From Myxococcales bacterium (GTDB lineage: Bacteria > Myxococcota > Bradymonadia > UBA7976 > UBA1532), in assembly GCA_020633515.1 (NCBI GenBank), contig JACKDM010000039.1, forward strand, positions 1 to 45,834: a stretch of DNA of 45,834 bases, in the 5' to 3' direction. Positions 1 to 8,916 of the stretch are shown here, piece by piece. A program made the position numbers and the translations under genes. Position 1 is the stretch's first letter, and every line of letters starts with the position of its first letter. The notes beneath the pieces were generated by a model that saw only the letters and a program-made list of their open reading frames with translations, did not search any database and had not been told where the DNA came from.

Positions 1-101
1 CGCCCATCGCTCGCCGTCAGCCGATGCCCGAACCGCAAGATGTGCCGGTGAACCCGCCCGAGCACCCAGTCGAGCACCTCGGTGTCGATCCCGCCCGCCA
101 T
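1..101 (-). CDS. Partial hypothetical protein (N-terminus only)
   Basis: Only the first 33 codons lie in the window; the gene continues past base 1. The ATG at 101-99 is preceded by a clear GGAGG (106-110) at four bases spacing. The visible peptide begins MAGGIDTEVLDWVLGRVHRH and is amphipathic without a signal peptide, so a cytoplasmic protein is likely. It is divergent from rpiA, and 102-263 is the shared upstream region. No family can be assigned from so short a piece. Confidence 0.55.
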   Translation of the reverse strand, partial: MAGGIDTEVLDWVLGRVHRHILRFGHRLTASDG

Positions 102-263
102 CGAACCTCCCTCGCCGGTCTCGCGCATCACCTCGCCTCGCCGCTGGCAACGGAGCGGCCAGCCTATTGACTCCGGCGCTCCCCGCGCAACGCCCGTGAG
201 CGCGTTGCGCCCCGCGCCGCCGCGCGCTACACCACCCGTCACCCATCACCCGAGGAGCGCGCG

Positions 264-968
264 ATGTCCCAAGCCACCCGTGACCCCGCCCGCGAGAAGG
301 CCCGCGCCGCCCACGCCGCCGCCGAGCGCGTCGAGCCCGGCATGATCGTCGGCCTCGGCAGCGGCTCGACCGCGCTCCTCCTCGTCGACGCCCTCGGCGA
401 CCGCTGCGCCCGCGGGCTCGACGTCGTCGGCGTGCCCACCAGCGAAGAGACCGCCGCCCGCGCCCGCCGCCGCGGCATCCCGCTCATCGAGGGGCTCGTG
501 CCGCCCCGGGTCGACCTCGTGCTCGACGGGACCGACGAGTTCGACGACCGCCTCCGCTTGATCAAGGGCGGCGGCGGCATGTTGCTGCGCGAGAAGATCG
601 TCGCCTCGGCCGCCGCGCGCATGCTCGTGATGTGCGACCACAGCAAGCGCGTCGATGTGCTCGGCGCCTTCCCGCTCCCCGTCGAGGTCGTGCCCATGGC
701 CCGCGCCCGCGTCGCCCGCAGCCTCACGGCGCTCGGCGTCGAGCCGACGTTGCGGATCCGCGGCGGCGAGCCCTTCGTCACCGATGAGGGCAACGTCATC
801 CTCGACTGCCCCTTCGGTCGCATCGACGACCCCGACGCGCTCGCCGCCGCGATCATCGCGCTCCCCGGCGTCGTCGAGCACGGCCTCTTCATCGGGCTCG
901 CCCACGAGGTGCTGATGGCCGAGGGTGATGCCATCCGTGTCTTCCGCGCCGACGAAGCGGGCGCCTGA
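264..968 (+). CDS. rpiA: Ribose-5-phosphate isomerase A
   Basis: Interconverts ribose-5-phosphate and ribulose-5-phosphate in the non-oxidative pentose phosphate pathway, in the cytoplasm. The 234-residue product has the normal RpiA length and the family signatures: phosphate-binding GLGSGST at residues 30-36, DGTDEFD at 88-94 and KGGGG followed by REKI at 101-112, which supplies the catalytic Lys and Glu. GAGGAG lies just upstream of the ATG at 264. A GCTACACC box at 226-233 resembles an alpha/deltaproteobacterial -10 element. The gene converges on the downstream surface-protein gene with a gap of only seven bases, so no independent terminator is obvious. Confidence 0.95.
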   Translation: MSQATRDPAREKARAAHAAAERVEPGMIVGLGSGSTALLLVDALGDRCARGLDVVGVPTSEETAARARRRGIPLIEGLVPPRVDLVLDGTDEFDDRLRLIKGGGGMLLREKIVASAAARMLVMCDHSKRVDVLGAFPLPVEVVPMARARVARSLTALGVEPTLRIRGGEPFVTDEGNVILDCPFGRIDDPDALAAAIIALPGVVEHGLFIGLAHEVLMAEGDAIRVFRADEAGA

Positions 969-975
969 GGTCGGC

Positions 976-3735
976 TCAGCGGAACCAGATCATCGCCGTG
1001 CCGGTGCGATCGTGCCCGTCGGCGTCCCACCAGCCGTGATGCCAGTAGGTGTAGGCCCCGCCGAGCTCGTCGTGCGGCCAGCAGTAGCGCTGCGGCCAGT
1101 TGCGGCCGGTGAACGAGGTGGTGAACGCCGGGCCGGTGGTGACCTGCTGACAGTCGGCGGCGCTGTTGACGCCGTAGCCGGTGGGATAGGTGTCGGTCCA
1201 GGTGACTTGCAGCGAGCGGCTCCAGGTGTAGCGCAACGCGCCCGTCGCGTCGGGGCCGCGCAGGGTCGTCAGCCGCACGGCAGTGCAGGCGCCGCGGTCG
1301 ACGTCGCCGCGGGTCGGGCTCGCGTTGTCGAGGTGCACGATCGCCGGATCGGGGATGGTGAACTTGTTGGCGACCTCGGCGCCGCCGATGCCGCCGGTGT
1401 AGGCGTTGCGCTCGCTGCGGGCGAGCAGCATCTCGGTCGATCGGCGCGCGAGCGGCACCGCGGCGAGGCTCGCGGCGGTCGCGCGGCGGGCGGGATCCCA
1501 TTGGCCGCCGCCGGTGGTCATGGGATACAGGTTGCGGGTGACACCGTCGAAGGCACACAGCGCGCGCGCCGCGCCGGCGGGGCTGTAGGCGGCGAGGCTC
1601 CAGCCGCCGCCGTCGATGGTCATGTCACAGTACGTCTGCACCGCGGTCGCCGGATCCTCGCCCTGCGGGTTGATCCAATACACGCCATCGGCGCCGCGCA
1701 GATCGGGGTTGGCTTCGAGGATCTCGCGGCAGGTGCGACCGGCGTTCTCCCGGGTGCTGCCATCGGCGCCGAGCAGCCCGGCGGCCGCGACCTGCGCCCG
1801 GATCCGCTCGGCGGAGAGCCCGGTGGCATAGACCGCGACGTGCTGGATCTCGGCGGGGTAGGGGGGCGGGGTCGTGCGCTCGTCGTTGTGATAGCGGCCG
1901 ATGTTGAAGACGCCCATGCTCCCCATCGGGCGCACCGCGGCGACCGAGGCTTCGACGCCGTTGACATAGCCATACAGCCGCCCGCCGCGCACGACCCAGG
2001 CGACGTGTACCCAGCGGCCGGGCGCGGTCGGGAAGTGGAGCTGGTACTCGTTCTGCCCGTCCCAGAAGGTCCAGAAGTGGATGCCATCGATGCCATTGAT
2101 GCGACCCACGCTGACGCCCTGCCAGTAGGCGCGGCTCGACCAGACGTGGTGGCGGCTCTGGAAGGCGCGGTTGCCGAAGTCGACGTAGGCATCGGGCAGG
2201 CGGATGATCGCGGTCACCGTGCCCCGGTCGGCGGGCATCATGTCACCGAGGCGGATGGCATTGTCGACGTGCCCCTGTGATCGGATGTTGACCGCGCGGC
2301 CGATCTGGCCGGGCACGCCGAGCAGCACGTTGCCGACGTAGGTGCCATGTCGGTCGAAGCCGGAGTGATCGGCGGCGCGCGGGCCCTGCCGCTCGTCGAG
2401 CGGCCAGTAGGCGCTCGGGCCGTCGGCGAGGATCTCGCGCGCGTACGCCGCCGGGTCGAGGCCGCCCGGCGCCGGGTCGTCGCCGCCGCCCGCGCCGAGG
2501 TCGATCCAGCGCTCGCCGTCGAAGACCCGCAGGGCAGCCCGCTCGGCGTCGAAGTAGAGCAGACCGGCCGCCGGCCCCGCCGGCTCGGCGCCCGGCACGA
2601 GCTGGATCGCGCGCGCCCGGATCGCGCCGTCGACGTCGAGCCGCGCCTGCGGATCGGCGACCCCGACCCCGACCCGCCCGGCGCCCGCGACGCGCAGCTC
2701 GGCGGCGGTCAGCGTCTCGCCCACCGCGAGGTCGCCGAGGGTGCCGGTGTCACGATCGGCGCGCATGAACTGCGTCGAGTCGAGCCCATCGAGGCGGTCG
2801 GTGTCGAGCGCCGATCCGTCGCCGTCGACGGTGCGCAGCAGGTCGCGGACCTGCTCGGCGGTGCGCACGAACTGGCTCGAGTCGACCCCGTCGAGGCGGT
2901 CGGCGTCGACCCCCGAGCCGGCGCCGTCGACGGTGCGCAGCAAGTCGAGGACCTGCTGCGCGGTCGTCACGAAGCTCGCCGAGTCGAGCCCGTCGAGGCG
3001 GTCGGCGTCGATCCCCGAGCCGGCGCCGTCGACGGTCACCAGCCGGTCGCGCACCTGCGCGGCGGTGCGCACGAAGTCGGCGCCGTCGAAGCCATCGAGG
3101 CGGTCGGCGTCGATCGCCGAGCCGGGGCCGTCGACCTGCACCAGCTTGGCGAGCACCTGCGCCGGCGTGTCGGGTGAGCCCGCGCCGCCCGCCGGCCCCG
3201 CCGGTCCCTGCGGCCCCGCCGGCCCGACCGCGCCCGCGGGCCCCGCCGGGCCGCGCAGCCCCGCCGGGTCGCCGACCCAGCGGCCGAACGCGTCGATGAC
3301 GAGGTTGCCGCCCACCGAGACCGAGCGCGGGTCGATGTCACCGGCGACCGCGTACGCGACGTCGGCGACCATCGCCGCCGGGACCTTGCGCAGCGCGACC
3401 CGCGGCAACAGCTCGGCGCCGTCGTCGATGCTGATCGAGAGGTAGACCGCGTCGCGGGCGAAGATCCCGGCGGGCAGCGGCGCCTGCGAGCCGATCGCGA
3501 TGGCGTAGTAGCCATCGAAGAGCTCGACGTCGGGGTGGATCTCCTCGAAGAGCAGCGCGCCCCCCCGCGGCGCGTCGAGGAGCCGGACCCGGAAGACGTG
3601 CACCCCGTCGAGCGGCGCGCCGTCGTTGGTGGTGACGAGGCCCTCTTGCATGAACTCGTTCGGCAGCGCCCACGCCGCGCTCGCGGCGAGCAGCGCCGCG
3701 CAGACCGCGACGGCGCTCAACGTCCTGGCGATCAT
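976..3735 (-). CDS. Exported collagen-repeat/LamG/fibrinogen-like surface protein
   Basis: A 919-residue modular exported protein. Residues 1-23 form a Sec signal peptide. Residues 24-150 form a beta-rich domain of the kind seen in myxobacterial tail-fibre-like proteins. Residues 159-187 are Gly-Pro-Ala collagen-type triplets. Residues 191-326 hold four 34-residue repeats containing D-x-D-R-L-D-G. About 437-650 is a LamG/concanavalin-like sandwich (SAYWPLDE start, GRWVHVAWVV core), and about 665-919 is a fibrinogen-C-like domain (TYCDMTIDGGGW). The start is the ATG at 3735 behind a strong GGGGGGGAGG. Function is inferred as surface adhesion or glycan binding through two lectin-like folds held on a rigid stalk. 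No enzymatic motif was seen. The intergenic region is shared with the Cys-rich lipoprotein gene on the other strand. Confidence 0.85.
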   Translation of the reverse strand: MIARTLSAVAVCAALLAASAAWALPNEFMQEGLVTTNDGAPLDGVHVFRVRLLDAPRGGALLFEEIHPDVELFDGYYAIAIGSQAPLPAGIFARDAVYLSISIDDGAELLPRVALRKVPAAMVADVAYAVAGDIDPRSVSVGGNLVIDAFGRWVGDPAGLRGPAGPAGAVGPAGPQGPAGPAGGAGSPDTPAQVLAKLVQVDGPGSAIDADRLDGFDGADFVRTAAQVRDRLVTVDGAGSGIDADRLDGLDSASFVTTAQQVLDLLRTVDGAGSGVDADRLDGVDSSQFVRTAEQVRDLLRTVDGDGSALDTDRLDGLDSTQFMRADRDTGTLGDLAVGETLTAAELRVAGAGRVGVGVADPQARLDVDGAIRARAIQLVPGAEPAGPAAGLLYFDAERAALRVFDGERWIDLGAGGGDDPAPGGLDPAAYAREILADGPSAYWPLDERQGPRAADHSGFDRHGTYVGNVLLGVPGQIGRAVNIRSQGHVDNAIRLGDMMPADRGTVTAIIRLPDAYVDFGNRAFQSRHHVWSSRAYWQGVSVGRINGIDGIHFWTFWDGQNEYQLHFPTAPGRWVHVAWVVRGGRLYGYVNGVEASVAAVRPMGSMGVFNIGRYHNDERTTPPPYPAEIQHVAVYATGLSAERIRAQVAAAGLLGADGSTRENAGRTCREILEANPDLRGADGVYWINPQGEDPATAVQTYCDMTIDGGGWSLAAYSPAGAARALCAFDGVTRNLYPMTTGGGQWDPARRATAASLAAVPLARRSTEMLLARSERNAYTGGIGGAEVANKFTIPDPAIVHLDNASPTRGDVDRGACTAVRLTTLRGPDATGALRYTWSRSLQVTWTDTYPTGYGVNSAADCQQVTTGPAFTTSFTGRNWPQRYCWPHDELGGAYTYWHHGWWDADGHDRTGTAMIWFR
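2758..3165 (-). repeat. Four 34-residue (102-bp) tandem repeats
   Basis: Within the surface protein, D-x-D-R-L-D-G starts at residues 209, 243, 277 and 311, an exact 34-residue period. Each copy also carries a Gln-Val (or Gln-Gln-Val) stretch and a T/Q-VDG-x-GS turn. At DNA level the copies are close to identical over long stretches. Similar DxLDG repeats occur in phage and bacterial fibre stalks, so a trimeric stalk is a reasonable inference. Confidence 0.85.
3175..3261 (-). repeat. Collagen-like Gly-x-y triplets
   Basis: Encodes about nine Gly-x-y triplets (GPAGPAGAVGPAGPQGPAGP and flanks, residues 159-187) between the N-terminal domain and the 34-residue repeats. This is the short collagen-like stalk found in some bacterial surface proteins. 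Triple-helix formation is inferred from composition only. Confidence 0.75.
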
Positions 3736-3786
3736 CGATCCTCCCCCCCGCGCCGATGCGATTCTGTCTTCGGCGGATGTTTTCAG

Positions 3787-3792
3787 ATTATA
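3787..3792 (-). promoter_or_regulatory. Perfect -10 hexamer for the surface-protein gene
   Basis: On the minus strand 3792-3787 reads TATAAT, inside the only AT-rich stretch of the 91-bp divergent region. It would give a leader of about 44 bases before the ATG at 3735. No good -35 is visible at 16-18 bases spacing. The same AT-rich box may also serve the plus-strand lipoprotein gene at 3827. Confidence 0.4.
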
Positions 3793-3826
3793 TGAATTCG
3801 ATCAGCAGATCGTGGGGGGAGCGCGG

Positions 3827-6340
3827 ATGTCGGCGCGAGTGATGTGTTGGGTGTTGCTGGCGTGCTTCGCCGCCGGCTGCGACGACGAGACGACGCCGGC
3901 CGCGGGCGACGCGCGGCCCGACGCGGCGCCGGTCGACGGCGCGGTCGCGCCCGACGCCGACGATCCCGACGCCGCGCGGGCCGACGCCGATCCCGACGCC
4001 GAGGTGCCCGCCGATCGCGGCGTCACCGCCGACACCGGCGGCGACGCCATGTCCGCCGACGCCGCCGCCGACGCTGATCCCGACGCGGCGAGCGCCTGCG
4101 ACCCCGCCTGCACCGGCGCCCAGCGCTGCGCGGCCGGCGCCTGCGTCGAGCCCGCGACCTGCCAGGGCGACCTCGACTGCCTCCCTGGCCGCCACTGCGA
4201 ACCCGGCGCCCTCGGGGCGCCGGCCGCCTGCGCCGATGACTGCTTCGAAGACGCCGCCTGCCCCGGCGGCCGCACCTGCGACCTCGCCACCGGCCGCTGC
4301 CCCGAGGCCGCGCCCTGCCGCGTCGAGCTCGACTGCGACCCCGGCCGCGCCTGCGTCGACGGCGCCTGCGCCGACCTCTGCGGCCCCGAAAACCCCTGCC
4401 CCGGCGCGCAGATCTGCGACGCCGACGGCCGCTGCGCCGAGCCGGTCGAGTGCCGCGCCGACGCCGACTGCCTCGGCGACCGCCTCTGCGTCGACGGCGC
4501 CTGCGACGACCGCTGCCGCGAGGACGCCGACTGCCCCGGCACCCGGCGCTGCGACCCGGTCAGCGGCCGCTGCCCCGAGCCCGCCGCCTGCTTCGCCGCC
4601 GCCGACTGCGACCCCGGCCGCGCCTGCGACCGCGGCGTCTGCGCCGCGCAGTGCATCGACGACGCCGAGTGCCCCGGCCGCCAGCAGTGCGGCGTCGACG
4701 GGCTCTGCGTCGAGCCCGCCGCCTGCGAGGCCGACGTCGACTGCCGCGGCGCGCGCTTCTGCCAGGATGCCCGCTGCACCGACCCCTGCCGCGAGGACGC
4801 CGACTGCCCCGGCGCGCTGCGCTGCCTCGCCGATGGCCGCTGCGGCGAGGCGCCGATGGGCTGCGACCGCGACGCCGACTGCCTCGGCGACCGCGTCTGC
4901 GCCGCCGGCGTCTGCGCCGATCCCGAGTGCGAGGAGAACCGCGACTGCCCCGCCGGCGCCTGCGTCGACCGCCGCTGCGGCGCGGTGCCCGTCGACTGCG
5001 CCGCCGACGCCGCCTGCCCCGGCGAGCGCTGCGCCCCGATCGGGGTCTGCGCCGATCCCGCGCCCTGCGCCGCCGACGGCGACTGCGGCGGCCTGCGCCC
5101 GATCTGCCTCCGCGGCCGCTGCGCCGCCTGCGCCGGCGACCTCGACTGCACCGCGAGCGAGTTCTGCGCCGACGGCGCCTGCGTCTTCTTCGGCGGCTGC
5201 CAGCGCGACGCCGACTGCCCCGGCCGCCGCCAGTGCGGCGGCAATGTCTGCCAGCCCGCGCCCTGCGCCGGCGACGCCTACGACGGCGGCGGCGGCGGCG
5301 GCGGCGGCGTGACCCCGACCCTCGCCGCGCGCACCTACACCGGGCTCGTGCTCTGCGACGGCGACCTCGACCGCTACCGCGTCGCGCTCGCCGCCGGCGA
5401 AGGGCTCGCCGTCACCGCGCGCTTCGACCGCGACGCCGGCGAGCTCGGCCTCCGCCTCACCGCCCCCGGCGCGCCCGCGCTCGTCTACGCCGAGACCGCC
5501 GGCGGCCCGGGCTTCGCCCGCGTCGGCCTCCCCGCGTCGCCCGCCCCGCAGACCCTCGACGTCGAGGTCTTCGGCCGCGCCGGCTACTCGCCCGCCTACC
5601 AGCTCACGATCGAGCGCCTCCCGCCCGACCGCTGCCCGCCCGACCCGCTCGAAGGCCCCTTCGGCGACGACACCCCCGCGACCGCGACCCCGATCGGCCC
5701 CGCGCCCGTCACCGTCACCCTCTGCCCCGGCGACACCGACCACCTCGCCTTCGACGCCGCGCCCGCCACCGCGCTGATCGTCACCGCCACCGGCGACGCC
5801 CCGCTCGCCGCGCTCGCCATCGACCTCCTCGACCCCGCGGGCCGGGTCATCGCCGCCGCCGCCCCCGAAGACCGCGCGCTCACCCTGCGCGACACCCTCG
5901 CCGCCGGCCGCCACACCCTCCGCCTCGCCGGCGCCGAGGCCCCGCTCACCGTCGACCTCACCCTCGACGCCGCCGCCGCCCCCGGCGCCGACGCCGCCGC
6001 CTGCGCCGCCGCGCCCGCCATCCCGCTGCCCCGCGCGCTCCCGCTCCCCCCGACCCTGCCCGTCGACCGCTTCGAATCCACCTGCGCCCGCGGCTTCGCG
6101 CTCCCCGACGCCGTCGCCCGCTTCCGCCTCGACCGCCGATCCGACGTCACCGCGCTCGTCTACCCCGACGACCGCCAGACCGTCGTCTCGATCCGCCGCG
6201 CCTGCGCCGACCCCGCCACCGAGGCCGCCTGCACCCTCGGCGCCGAGAGCGGCCCCGTCCCGCTCGACGCCGGCGACTGGTACGTCATCGTCGAGTCGAG
6301 CGGCGCCGTGCCCCAGACCGTCGAGCTGCAGATCCGCTGA
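3827..6340 (+). CDS. Large Cys-rich lipoprotein with C-terminal PPC-like domains
   Basis: An 837-residue exported lipoprotein of unknown role. The chosen ATG (3827) follows GGGGGGAG and gives a short signal peptide ending FAAGC with Asp-Asp after the lipid Cys. Longer upstream starts would bury the signal peptide. Residues 19-88 are an Ala/Asp-rich linker. Residues 90 to about 480 contain many Cys-rich modules of the form C-x5-D-C-x-G-x3-C-x3-G-x-C, probably disulphide-bonded beta-hairpins. After a nine-Gly tract come two beta-sandwich modules resembling bacterial pre-peptidase C-terminal (PPC) domains. Paralogues are the genes at 26890 and 19199-22520. A cell-surface or periplasmic role is inferred; no enzyme motif is visible. 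Confidence 0.85.
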   Translation: MSARVMCWVLLACFAAGCDDETTPAAGDARPDAAPVDGAVAPDADDPDAARADADPDAEVPADRGVTADTGGDAMSADAAADADPDAASACDPACTGAQRCAAGACVEPATCQGDLDCLPGRHCEPGALGAPAACADDCFEDAACPGGRTCDLATGRCPEAAPCRVELDCDPGRACVDGACADLCGPENPCPGAQICDADGRCAEPVECRADADCLGDRLCVDGACDDRCREDADCPGTRRCDPVSGRCPEPAACFAAADCDPGRACDRGVCAAQCIDDAECPGRQQCGVDGLCVEPAACEADVDCRGARFCQDARCTDPCREDADCPGALRCLADGRCGEAPMGCDRDADCLGDRVCAAGVCADPECEENRDCPAGACVDRRCGAVPVDCAADAACPGERCAPIGVCADPAPCAADGDCGGLRPICLRGRCAACAGDLDCTASEFCADGACVFFGGCQRDADCPGRRQCGGNVCQPAPCAGDAYDGGGGGGGGVTPTLAARTYTGLVLCDGDLDRYRVALAAGEGLAVTARFDRDAGELGLRLTAPGAPALVYAETAGGPGFARVGLPASPAPQTLDVEVFGRAGYSPAYQLTIERLPPDRCPPDPLEGPFGDDTPATATPIGPAPVTVTLCPGDTDHLAFDAAPATALIVTATGDAPLAALAIDLLDPAGRVIAAAAPEDRALTLRDTLAAGRHTLRLAGAEAPLTVDLTLDAAAAPGADAAACAAAPAIPLPRALPLPPTLPVDRFESTCARGFALPDAVARFRLDRRSDVTALVYPDDRQTVVSIRRACADPATEAACTLGAESGPVPLDAGDWYVIVESSGAVPQTVELQIR

Positions 6341-6521
6341 CCGCCGCTGACGGCCGCTGAGGTCGGCAGACCCCGGGACATCGAGGTCCCATCCCCGCCA
6401 TCCGACGCCCGCCGACCCCATGCCATCGGCCTCCCTGCTCGATCCCATCGCTGGCACACCGCTCGCAATCCGCCCCGGCAGCCGCGGGACCCCACCCGCC
6501 GATGCCATCGGAGACGCGCCC

Positions 6522-7901
6522 ATGCTTCGCCGCCTCGCCCCCCTCGCCCTCGTCTTCGCCGCCGGCTGTGCCACCGACTACCACGACGACGGCCACGGCG
6601 ACGCCTACGACGACCACCTCCACGAAGAGGGCGGCGAGGTCGACCTCAAGGCCGCCGGGCTCGTCACCGTCAACGACGTCATCCGCGGCCGCGGCTGCTC
6701 CACCGCCCCGCTCCGCGCGCTCGACGAACAGATCGCCACCGAGCTCGCCTGCCTCGCGCCGAACACCATGAAGCGCATCGACACCATCCCCGGGCTCAGC
6801 CTCGGCGGCGGCGCGCGCACCTTCATCCAGGCCGACGCCGCCGACGCCCTGCGCAAGGTCGCCGGCCGCGTCGGCGGGCTCACCATCAACAGCGCCTGGC
6901 GCTCGGTCGCCCAGCAGCACGTCCTCAAGTCATGGGAAGGCTCCTGTGGCATCGGCGTCGCCGCCGCGCCCGGCAACAGCAACCACCAGTCCGGCCTCGC
7001 GCTCGACATCGCCGACTGGGGCAGCGGCGCCGTCCGCAGCGCCATGCGCGCCGAAGGCTTCTCCTGGTACTGCGACTACCGCAACGGCGGCCGCTCCAGC
7101 GGCTGCAACGACCCGGTGCACTTCGACTACTTCAGCGGCGACGACCTCCGCCCCCTCGCCGTGCTCGCCTTCCAGAAGCTCTGGAACCGCAACAACCCCA
7201 ACGATCGCATCAGCGAAGACGGCTCCTGGGGTCCGCAGACCGCAGCGCGCGTCAGCCGCTCCCCGCTCGAAGGCTTCAACCGCGTCGCGACCTGCGCCGC
7301 CGCCGGCAACGAGCCCGCCCCGGCCCCCGTGCCCGAGGTCCCGGCGTGCGGCTACTACACCGACGTGCCCGGCGATCACATCGGCTGGCCCGCCATCGAA
7401 GCCACCACCGAGCAAGGCTGGTTCAGCGGATGCAGCGCCTCACCCGCGCGCTTCTGCCCCGACGCCGAGATGAGCCGCGCCACCGCCGCCGTCGTCATCG
7501 CCCGCGGGATCGGACTCCCCGAGCGCGCCGGCGAAGGCATCTTCACCGACCTCCCCGCGAGCCACTGGGCCGCCCCTGCCATCGAGGCGCTCTACCGCGA
7601 AGGCATCATCGCCGGCTGCGGCGAGGGTCGCTTCTGCCCCGATGACAAGGTCACCCGCGTGCAGGCCGTCGTCATGCTCGCCCGCGCCTTCGACATCGAC
7701 CCGGTCACCCCCCGCGGCGTCTTCACCGACCTCCCCGCCGCACACTGGGCCGCCCCGCTCGTCGAAGCCATGAAGGCCGCCGGCTACACCAGCGGCTGCA
7801 CCGCGACCACCTTCTGCCCCGACGCGGTCGTGCCGCGCTGGCAGATGGCGATGCTGCTCGCGAACATCACCCGCGTCGAGCTGCCTGCGCGCTGCGAGTG
7901 A
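6522..7901 (+). CDS. M15-family D-Ala-D-Ala carboxypeptidase-like lipoprotein with SLH repeats
   Basis: A 459-residue lipoprotein (lipobox FAAGC, Cys16), predicted to trim peptidoglycan stem peptides outside the cytoplasm. The peptidase domain carries the M15 zinc ligands: SNHQSGLALD gives His155 and Asp162, and PVHFDY gives His200. A short peptidoglycan-binding-like segment follows (about 211-245, with ISEDGSWGPQT). Three SLH repeats fill 277-459 (FTDLPASHWAAPAIEAL type), each with a conserved GC...FCPD Cys pair. The ATG at 6522 is chosen because it starts the signal peptide; an in-frame start at 6420 adds 34 residues with no recognisable feature. The 181 bases upstream (6341-6521) hold only a weak GGGAC/GTCCC hairpin. 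Confidence 0.85.
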   Translation: MLRRLAPLALVFAAGCATDYHDDGHGDAYDDHLHEEGGEVDLKAAGLVTVNDVIRGRGCSTAPLRALDEQIATELACLAPNTMKRIDTIPGLSLGGGARTFIQADAADALRKVAGRVGGLTINSAWRSVAQQHVLKSWEGSCGIGVAAAPGNSNHQSGLALDIADWGSGAVRSAMRAEGFSWYCDYRNGGRSSGCNDPVHFDYFSGDDLRPLAVLAFQKLWNRNNPNDRISEDGSWGPQTAARVSRSPLEGFNRVATCAAAGNEPAPAPVPEVPACGYYTDVPGDHIGWPAIEATTEQGWFSGCSASPARFCPDAEMSRATAAVVIARGIGLPERAGEGIFTDLPASHWAAPAIEALYREGIIAGCGEGRFCPDDKVTRVQAVVMLARAFDIDPVTPRGVFTDLPAAHWAAPLVEAMKAAGYTSGCTATTFCPDAVVPRWQMAMLLANITRVELPARCE

Positions 7902-7915
7902 CCTCACGGGGGAGC

Positions 7916-7953
7916 GGCCGGCGCGCGGGCACGGGCTCGGGCACGCGCCGGCC
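7916..7953. terminator. GC-rich hairpin between convergent genes (first of two)
   Basis: GGCCGGCGCG at 7916-7925 pairs perfectly with CGCGCCGGCC at 7944-7953 around an 18-base loop. It lies between convergent genes and is likely part of a bidirectional terminator. There is no U-tract, as is common in very GC-rich genomes. Confidence 0.5.
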
Positions 7954-7960
7954 CCGCGAC

Positions 7961-7993
7961 GGGCGGGCGGCGAAGGGAGAGCGCCGCCCGCCC
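7961..7993. terminator. 12-bp perfect hairpin between convergent genes
   Basis: GGGCGGGCGGCG at 7961-7972 pairs exactly with CGCCGCCCGCCC at 7982-7993 around a nine-base purine loop. It ends at the stop codon of the minus-strand gene. With the hairpin at 7916 it makes a strong barrier to read-through from either side. Confidence 0.6.
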
Positions 7994-8916
7994 TATGGGC
8001 TGTCATCGCCTCGATGCTTCGCGCGACACCGGCGCAAGCGATCGGCGGTCTCTTCGATCCGCTCCCGACCTTCGAGCGCCCCGAGCAGATCGGCGGGCAG
8101 GGCGGCGCCGCCGCGGGTGGTGCCCCAGATCGCGCCGGCCATGGCGCCGATGGTGTCGACGTCGCCGCCGACGCGGCGGGTGAACTCGAGCAACGCGCCG
8201 AAGGGCGCGTCGGCGAAGCGAGCGGCGAGGTAGAGCGCCGTGATCACCGAGCCTTCGGCGGTGATGGTATTGCCGAGCGCGCCCGCGACCTCGGCCGGCG
8301 AAGGCTGTGCCGCGTCGCGGATCCAGGCCCGCGCGTGGGCATGGCGAGCGGCGAAGGGCTCGGTGACCGTGATGGCATCGAGCGTGGCTGCGGCGGGCGC
8401 GCCACCGACGGCGGCAGCGACGAAGCGAGCGACGAGTTGGGCGCCGGCGATGGCCGTCGGGTGGGCATGGGTGATGACGGCCATGGCTTCGACGGCGGCG
8501 TCGAGCGCGGCGGGGTCGTCGGCGAAGACGAGGCCCACGACCGGCGCCCGCATCGCCGCGCCGTTGCCATAGGAGCCATCGGGGTACACGCTGCGGCTGG
8601 CCGCCGCCCATGGCATGCCGGATCGGATGCGGCGCAGCACCCGCGCCGCGCCCGGGCCATAGCCGCGGCTCCAGCGGTAGCCGGCGGCGAAGCGGCGCGC
8701 GAGGTCGTCGGGGTCGATCGCGCCGTCAGCGGCGATGAGGGCGTCGGCGAGATCGAGCGACATCTGCGTGTCGTCGGTGTACCGCCAGCGACCGCCGACG
8801 CGACCGATGAGGCGCCAGACGAGGCGTTCGACCGGCCCGCCCTCGTAGGGCGCGCCCAAGGCGTCGCCGAGCGCGAGGCCGAGCAGGCAACCGCGGTGGC
8901 GGTCGGGCGCAGACAT
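7993..8916 (-). CDS. ADP-ribosylglycohydrolase family protein
   Basis: Predicted to hydrolyse ADP-ribose linkages on proteins or small molecules, in the manner of DraG/ARH enzymes, in the cytoplasm. The 307-residue product has the family length and motifs: GCLLGLALGDALGAPYEG near residue 9, the metal-binding YTDDTQM at 46-52, a SYGNGAAMR segment, and the second metal site GGDVDTIGAMAGAI near the C-terminus. The ATG at 8916 with a GGAGCG upstream is preferred, since the longer in-frame extension would run through the upstream 19-bp repeats. No ADP-ribosyltransferase partner is adjacent. It is divergent from the di-heme lipoprotein. Confidence 0.9.
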   Translation of the reverse strand: MSAPDRHRGCLLGLALGDALGAPYEGGPVERLVWRLIGRVGGRWRYTDDTQMSLDLADALIAADGAIDPDDLARRFAAGYRWSRGYGPGAARVLRRIRSGMPWAAASRSVYPDGSYGNGAAMRAPVVGLVFADDPAALDAAVEAMAVITHAHPTAIAGAQLVARFVAAAVGGAPAAATLDAITVTEPFAARHAHARAWIRDAAQPSPAEVAGALGNTITAEGSVITALYLAARFADAPFGALLEFTRRVGGDVDTIGAMAGAIWGTTRGGAALPADLLGALEGRERIEETADRLRRCRAKHRGDDSP

